A stretch of 46,756 bases of DNA from Desmonostoc vinosum HA7617-LM4. Lineage in GTDB: Bacteria; Cyanobacteriota; Cyanobacteriia; Cyanobacteriales; Nostocaceae. Positions 42,889 to 46,756 of the stretch are shown piece after piece; within the stretch, counting starts at the first letter, position 1, and each line of letters begins with the position of its first letter. The notes beneath the pieces are model-generated. The model worked only from the letters and a program-made list of their open reading frames with translations, did not search any database and had not been told where the DNA came from. The stretch is from the NCBI GenBank assembly GCA_019359515.1, contig JAHHHC010000049.1:1-46756 (forward strand), written 5' to 3'. Made by a program: the position numbers and the translations under genes.

Positions 42889-43086
42889 ATGAGCAACCCA
42901 ATTCAACTATCTTTGGAACAGCAATTCAGTATCCACTCATTTGCTTCTCAAGTGCAGCACATGAGCCACGACCAAGCTAAAGACTTCTTAGTCAAGCTTT
43001 ATGAGCAAATGGTAGTGCGCGAGGCTACTTATAAAGAACTACTCAAACACCAGTGGGGCATAGATTCCGGTTCCACTATGGCATAG
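42889..43086 (+). CDS. nblA: Phycobilisome degradation protein NblA
   Basis: NblA is a small adaptor that binds phycobiliproteins and the ClpC chaperone-protease, so that phycobilisomes are degraded during nitrogen or sulfur starvation. The 65-residue product (LSLEQQFSIHSFASQVQHMS, DQAKDFLVKLYEQMVVREAT) matches the family over its full length, with two helices and the C-terminal KELLKHQWGIDSG. The start at 42889 is chosen because the family begins here and a CGGAG sequence lies 7 bases before; the open frame extends further upstream without similarity. Expression is normally induced by nitrogen step-down. A 7-bp hairpin downstream may end the transcript. Confidence 0.95.
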   Translation: MSNPIQLSLEQQFSIHSFASQVQHMSHDQAKDFLVKLYEQMVVREATYKELLKHQWGIDSGSTMA

Positions 43087-43112
43087 AGTTTTTCTAGTGT
43101 CGCAGTGGGCGA

Positions 43113-43141
43113 CCTCCTTCTCTTGCTCGGTTCCAAGGAGG
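43113..43141 (+). terminator. Hairpin downstream of nblA
   Basis: CCTCCTT (43113-43119) and AAGGAGG (43135-43141) with a 15-base loop, starting 26 bases after the nblA stop. There is no U tract. The next 410 bases, to about 43555, are AT-rich with no gene seen. Confidence 0.45.
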
Positions 43142-43554
43142 AAATGAGCTGGGGATGCCGGGGCGTCAACTTCGATAAGTAGTTCTAAAAACTAAGTTCA
43201 AGAGTTTAAGTTACTTTCTAAATTCACACCTAGCAAAACCTTTAACTTTAACGTCACCAAGTCTAAATTTACCGCAGGATTCAATCTAAACTTTCTATGT
43301 GAGTTAGCTAACTCTTTCACACATCTGTTCGCATGAAACTTTATTTTTAACGAAAATTATCCCCTGAAGTTTTTACAGAGGTAAATTTACGCTAGCTTAG
43401 CTTTTATAGCCAGCATTTTTAGCGTACATACTTTTTATAACTAGAACTGACAACTATATACATATTTTGTTTATAAAAGTTTACATATCTGATCAACTCC
43501 GCTTTTGTATTATATGTAGTTAATTGACACATATTTCCAGGGAACTCCAAGGAG

Positions 43555-43863
43555 TCAACCGCCCCACCCACAAGGGGATGGGGCTTGTAACTGACCGATA
43601 GAATCGGTCGAAACATCTGGCATATTGACTGATGCCTGCTCCTCTGTCCCTTCTCTTACAAAGTTCAGATCGGAGGAAACCTCCGCTCCGACGCCAGTCG
43701 CCTGCGGAGGGAGACCCTCTCGCAGCGCTGGCTCGACTTTGCGCTGGGTAGAGGAGAGAATATAGTCATCCCTGACATTCTTGGCAATTTCTGCACACTG
43801 ATTCATTAAAGGTAAAAACCTTGTCTTAGGTAGATCAACTGGAATGCTAACAGTACGCTTCAT
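43555..43863 (-). pseudogene. tnpB 5' fragment (IS605-type) with palindromic repeat
   Basis: The frame opens MKRTVSIPVDLPKTRFLPLM then NQCAEIA, the recognisable N-terminus of IS200/IS605-family TnpB proteins in Nostocales, but after about 27 residues the similarity stops. The remaining frame (to 43555) is unrelated and is partly written by the palindromic repeat at 43693-43729 (ALREGLPPQATG). The RuvC catalytic part of TnpB is absent. The ATG overlaps the TAA of the upstream broken gene (TAATG). Confidence 0.65.
43693..43729. repeat. Dispersed palindromic repeat, copy in the tnpB fragment
   Basis: Minus-strand GCGCTGCGAGAGGG, TCTCCCTCCGCAGGCGACTGGCG, the core of the unit at 21073-21168 and 34344-34411. 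It is translated as ALREGLPPQATG, near-identical to VLREGFPPQATG in the ABC exporter. Confidence 0.78.
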
Positions 43864-44161
43864 TATGCTGTTTGAAGCTCCGTTGCTACATTCTCTTTCA
43901 TGCAATCTTTGATAACCTGCTCTTGATTGACAGGCTCATAATATCTACGACGATAGCGAAGAATAACTACTGAAGGAAGTTTTGTGTCTATTGGCTCATA
44001 GACTTCGTGGTGACTAAAATCCCAAATATGTTTTTCTTGACCTTCGCACCCTACAGTGTAAGTAGTCGCAAGTTCATAATGAGCAATGTGTCTTTCAGTT
44101 TTTAACCCTTTTATGTCACTCTCGGAAAGTAATAATCAAAGCAAGATTCTGAAACTTTCAT
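43863..44161 (-). pseudogene. Frameshifted small gene upstream of the tnpB fragment
   Basis: The frame starting at 44161 reads MKVSESCFDYYFPR and stops. Shifting by one base near 44125 gives an uninterrupted stretch: SDIKGLKTERHIAHYELATT, then GCEGQEKHIWDFSHHEVYEP, PSVVILRYRRRYYEPVNQEQ and ...KENVATELQTA, ending at TAA, which overlaps the tnpB ATG. The total length of 299 bases is not a multiple of three, as expected after a single-base loss. I do not recognise the family. The overlap suggests that the original gene was translationally coupled to what followed. Confidence 0.5.
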
Positions 44162-44224
44162 CCAATCTAGCTTTGAGCCTTTATTTTCTAACAGTAACTA
44201 AAATTTATAACCAAAAGCTTAAAA

Positions 44225-44424
44225 CTAAAGCTCCAAAAGGCTTTCAGCGATAGGCTTCTCCCAAACTGACAAAACAGGGTTAAGAATTTATCTACTGATT
44301 CTTTGGCAGTTAGCGGGCTAATTAAGATAACCCCACTACGCAAATTAGCTTGAGAGTCAGTATCAAAACATGGCATTTGTACAAAATGTGTGCCGGGGCT
44401 TTGCAAGAATTGTTGTTCACTCAT
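44225..44424 (-). pseudogene. Frameshifted small gene (MSEQQFLQSPGTH...)
   Basis: Begins MSEQQFLQSPGTHFVQMPCF, continues to AKESVDKFLT, then the frame drifts into hydrophobic low-quality sequence. The alternative frame from that point gives VLSVWEKPIAESLLEL and a stop at 44225, which looks more protein-like. So a one-base shift near 44270 is proposed (200 bases total, not divisible by three). If it is unbroken, the gene would run to 44188 with 78 residues. No known family. Confidence 0.4.
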
Positions 44425-44429
44425 TTTAT

Positions 44430-44709
44430 TTATGTTTCTCCTTGTTTACCTACACATTCAAAAGTCCCGTTCGCTTTTTTACGAACATAAGCTTTCTTCA
44501 AGTCCATGTAGACTTACATCTCTTTTGCATCTTTCTTCCGCTTGCGCTGGGATTAGGGATGATCCATAAGTATTTACTATCACCTCTTTTTCAAATTCTT
44601 CTGGATCTTCGATTCTTAGTACAGAAGATCCATCGCTACTAGCAAATGCACGTTTGCCATTGGAAGATTGCCACACATAGTAAGTAAAGAATTTCAAGCC
44701 CATCAACAC
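44430..44709 (-). pseudogene. Small gene, possibly frameshifted (MLMGLKFFTYYVWQ...)
   Basis: Starts MLMGLKFFTYYVWQSSNGKR and runs in one frame for 76 residues to 44479. Another frame starting in the same region (DLKKAYVRKKANGTFECVGK) continues to a stop at 44430, 6 bases before the next ATG. It reads like the natural C-terminus, so a frameshift near 44510 is suspected. An AGGAG sequence before the following ATG supports an original operon of three small genes. Function unknown. Confidence 0.4.
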
Positions 44710-44771
44710 AACTTTATCTCCCCTTGCTCCCTACCCTAAAAGCAATGGGATACTTTTTGATTTACAAATCC

Positions 44772-46328
44772 CTAAGAGCCGGAAAGGTCGTATGGAGAGT
44801 CTGTATCAATACTTTCCAATCTTGCCAGAATTTTCGGCTTAATTTTTTCATACTCATTTTTGAGTAAGTTTTTGCTGATTTGAGGGTCAGTTGAAGACAC
44901 TAAGGTGTTGCTATTTGCTATCCACTCTTGTAGTCGTTGACGTTGGGCAGGAGCGATACTCGAAAGTAGAACATGGGCGCAGCGGTTGGGAGTTTCTCTA
45001 GCAAAGAATAGTAATTGATAATAGCCTGTGTGCTGTAATAAGCGAGTAATTTCTTGACCAAGGCTAGTTTTGAGGTCAAGGTAGTAAGGTAGCCACTTAG
45101 CGCCATGCTTGCGGTTGTAAATGACAGTAATCCATAGCAGCATGGGGTGGGGAAGAGAGATGAACAAAAATTGATTGTAGCGGGTACAGACTAAGCGCTT
45201 TTGAATTTCTAGGTATGGTAACATTACCCACAAAGCTGCTAAAACTTCTCCATTGGTGAGGATGGGTTGAGGAAAAACTATATCAGCAATTGGTTTATTT
45301 TGGGGCCAGGAACTTGCACGAGCAATTTCATTATTTGATAGGGATATGTGAAGAGCGGCTTTCGTTTTCTGTTCTAGCTCAAGGTTAAGCGTAGTAGCAT
45401 GAGCCAGTTCAAGACTGTCTTGTCTAAATTTGTGTTTTTGGTCATGCTGTTCTACAGATACTAAAACCTTGAGAATTTCACCTATATTTTGGGGGCGATC
45501 GCCTGCTGCTTTAGCTAGGCAACTCATGACTAAATTTTCCACTTCTTGAGGTATTTCCAATCCGGGGGAAACCTCAGCGAAAGAACGTGGTTTTTGATAG
45601 TGATGTATTTTATACCATGCCCCAAAAGAGTGAGTTGGTGCAATTAATGGCATTTTGCCTGTGAGCATCTCAAACATCATCACACCCAAACTATAGATAT
45701 CGGCGCGGTTATCTAATTCTTTGCCTTCCATTTGTTCAGGAGAAGAATAAGCCAGCGTTCCCAGATAGAATTTTGTGTGATCGCCGTCGGACTGAATTAA
45801 CTTAGCAATACCAAAATCGAGGATCTTAACCAACTCTCCAAAACTAGGGTCTTGAATCACTAGCATATTGCTGGGCTTGATATCGCGGTGAATGATGGGG
45901 CAGATTGTGCCATCAACCGGGATGCCATGATGGGCGTATTGTAATCCTAAGCAGATTTGGCGTACCATGCTGAGAAATCTTGTTAAAGGCAGTTGTTGCT
46001 TACGGACAATACTGCTCAAATTTTGTCCCTGTAAGTATTCCATGACGTAAAAAGGAGTTTTATTTTCATCTACGCCATAGTCCATGACTCGGACAATGTG
46101 GATACTTTTTTGCCCCAATAAAGCACAGGTTTTTGCTTCTCGCTCAAAACGGTCTTGCAATCGCATTTTTTCATTTTGGATTGACAAGGCAAGAAACTTC
46201 ACAGCAACAGGTACACCTCCCAACAAAATATCCTTAGCACGATAAACCCTACCCATTGCTCCAGTACCGATTAACTCCTGAAGTTGATAGCGTTTGGCGA
46301 GTAAGCGACCAATGTTGGGATCTGACAT
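44772..46328 (-). CDS. Hanks-type serine/threonine protein kinase
   Basis: A 518-residue soluble kinase. The kinase domain (about 14-290) has the P-loop GTGAMGRV (21-28), Lys44 (VAVKFL), catalytic HRDIKPSN (Asp149), DFG (171-173) and the activation segment GTLAYSSPEQM. The C-terminal 200 residues form a cyanobacteria-type domain (PILTNGEVLAALWVMLPYLE, LLWITVIYNRKHGAKWLPYY) that I cannot name. No transmembrane helix is visible. Substrates are unknown; many such kinases in Nostoc act in stress and nitrogen responses. It is transcribed towards the pseudogene cluster. Confidence 0.92.
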   Translation of the reverse strand: MSDPNIGRLLAKRYQLQELIGTGAMGRVYRAKDILLGGVPVAVKFLALSIQNEKMRLQDRFEREAKTCALLGQKSIHIVRVMDYGVDENKTPFYVMEYLQGQNLSSIVRKQQLPLTRFLSMVRQICLGLQYAHHGIPVDGTICPIIHRDIKPSNMLVIQDPSFGELVKILDFGIAKLIQSDGDHTKFYLGTLAYSSPEQMEGKELDNRADIYSLGVMMFEMLTGKMPLIAPTHSFGAWYKIHHYQKPRSFAEVSPGLEIPQEVENLVMSCLAKAAGDRPQNIGEILKVLVSVEQHDQKHKFRQDSLELAHATTLNLELEQKTKAALHISLSNNEIARASSWPQNKPIADIVFPQPILTNGEVLAALWVMLPYLEIQKRLVCTRYNQFLFISLPHPMLLWITVIYNRKHGAKWLPYYLDLKTSLGQEITRLLQHTGYYQLLFFARETPNRCAHVLLSSIAPAQRQRLQEWIANSNTLVSSTDPQISKNLLKNEYEKIKPKILARLESIDTDSPYDLSGS

Positions 46329-46756
46329 AGAAAATTTCGACTCTCAAATGTTCAACAGTAGCCGTGTTGATTCTGATTTAGTTTGCCCAATTTTGATCCA
46401 TGTCTTGAAATGGGGAATGGGGAATTGGAAGGAGATTTTTATGCTTTCGTTGTGTGATTTATGACATGGGCGATTGTCTTGTTTTTGGGGCGATCGCAAA
46501 AGACAATTTAAAGAAACTTGAGAATACGTGCCGATTACCTGAAGTAAGCTGTTGCACTTTTAAGTTGTATGATTCGGTTCCCTAGAAAGACGCAAAGACG
46601 GAGAGATGCAATTTGAATACTGATATAAATCTATAGGAATCCTATTTGATTTTTGAAAAAACTCCGTACATTTCAAGAGTGGCAAAATCAAAGGTAGTGT
46701 GTCGAATAAACCATTCAAACATCCATTTCAAATGTGAAAAAGAGGGAATTAAGGCA
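46329..46756. other. Upstream region of the kinase gene, no gene seen
   Basis: 428 bases reaching the window edge. It contains a GGGGAATGGGGAATTGG-like STRR fragment near 46410 and a GCGATCGC at 46490, but no open frame of note. Confidence 0.5.

Overview
The window looks like a chromosomal segment of a filamentous, heterocyst-type cyanobacterium (Nostoc/Anabaena/Calothrix-like). The signs are many HIP1 octamers (GCGATCGC), long heptamer arrays of the CCCCART type (STRR1) described from heterocystous cyanobacteria, and typical cyanobacterial genes: nblA, sasA (KaiB-like domain plus histidine kinase), ferredoxin-type sulfite reductase, a CRR7-type NDH-1 factor, DUF3493, DUF2854, DUF3146 and DUF92 proteins. 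There is no plasmid or phage backbone.

Layout. 1-5450: nusA, ylxR, infB, a conserved transcription/translation operon whose nusA ribosome binding site directly abuts a 15-unit STRR1 array. 5539-12472: a membrane protein, a small conserved protein, a secreted beta-helix/SLH protein, an SDR oxidoreductase, a DUF3493 protein, tRNA-Thr(CGU), an M42 aminopeptidase and an SLH lipoprotein. 12564-13226: a PadR-type regulator with a near-consensus promoter overlaid by two copies of a TATCGCGATA palindrome. 14284-16560: sasA convergent with a receiver-GGDEF protein. 17354-20840: a MITE-like element, crr7, a DUF2854 protein, a decayed IS605-type remnant, and sulfite reductase with an unexpected C-terminal ribbon-helix-helix-like extension. 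21332-23170: rsmE and a TPR protein.

23528-27280 is the stand-out region: three tightly packed genes encoding a double-GHKL ATPase/histidine kinase, a receiver-domain protein with an extra C-terminal domain, and a ComEC-like metallo-beta-lactamase-fold hydrolase. No GCGATCGC site was found in this stretch, although the sites are frequent around it. It reads as an acquired three-component signalling-to-effector cassette, plausibly a defence or conflict system; I cannot match it to a named system.

27474-36647: a VIT/vWA protein, a small amphipathic protein, an esterase overlapping a VOC protein tail to tail, a DUF92 (VTE6-like) membrane protein with heptamer repeats in its coding sequence, then a parvulin gene overlapping a C39-like ABC exporter that has lost its peptidase residues and carries an in-frame palindromic repeat. 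A CARDB/subtilase (37428) is a plausible cargo of that exporter. 39616-43086: a PD-(D/E)XK-TPR fusion, DUF3146, a RuvX/YqgF-like nuclease and nblA. 43555-44709 is a graveyard of small frameshifted genes ending in the 5' piece of a tnpB. The window closes with a Hanks-type Ser/Thr kinase.

All calls come from reading the sequence and from remembered family features. No database search was run.
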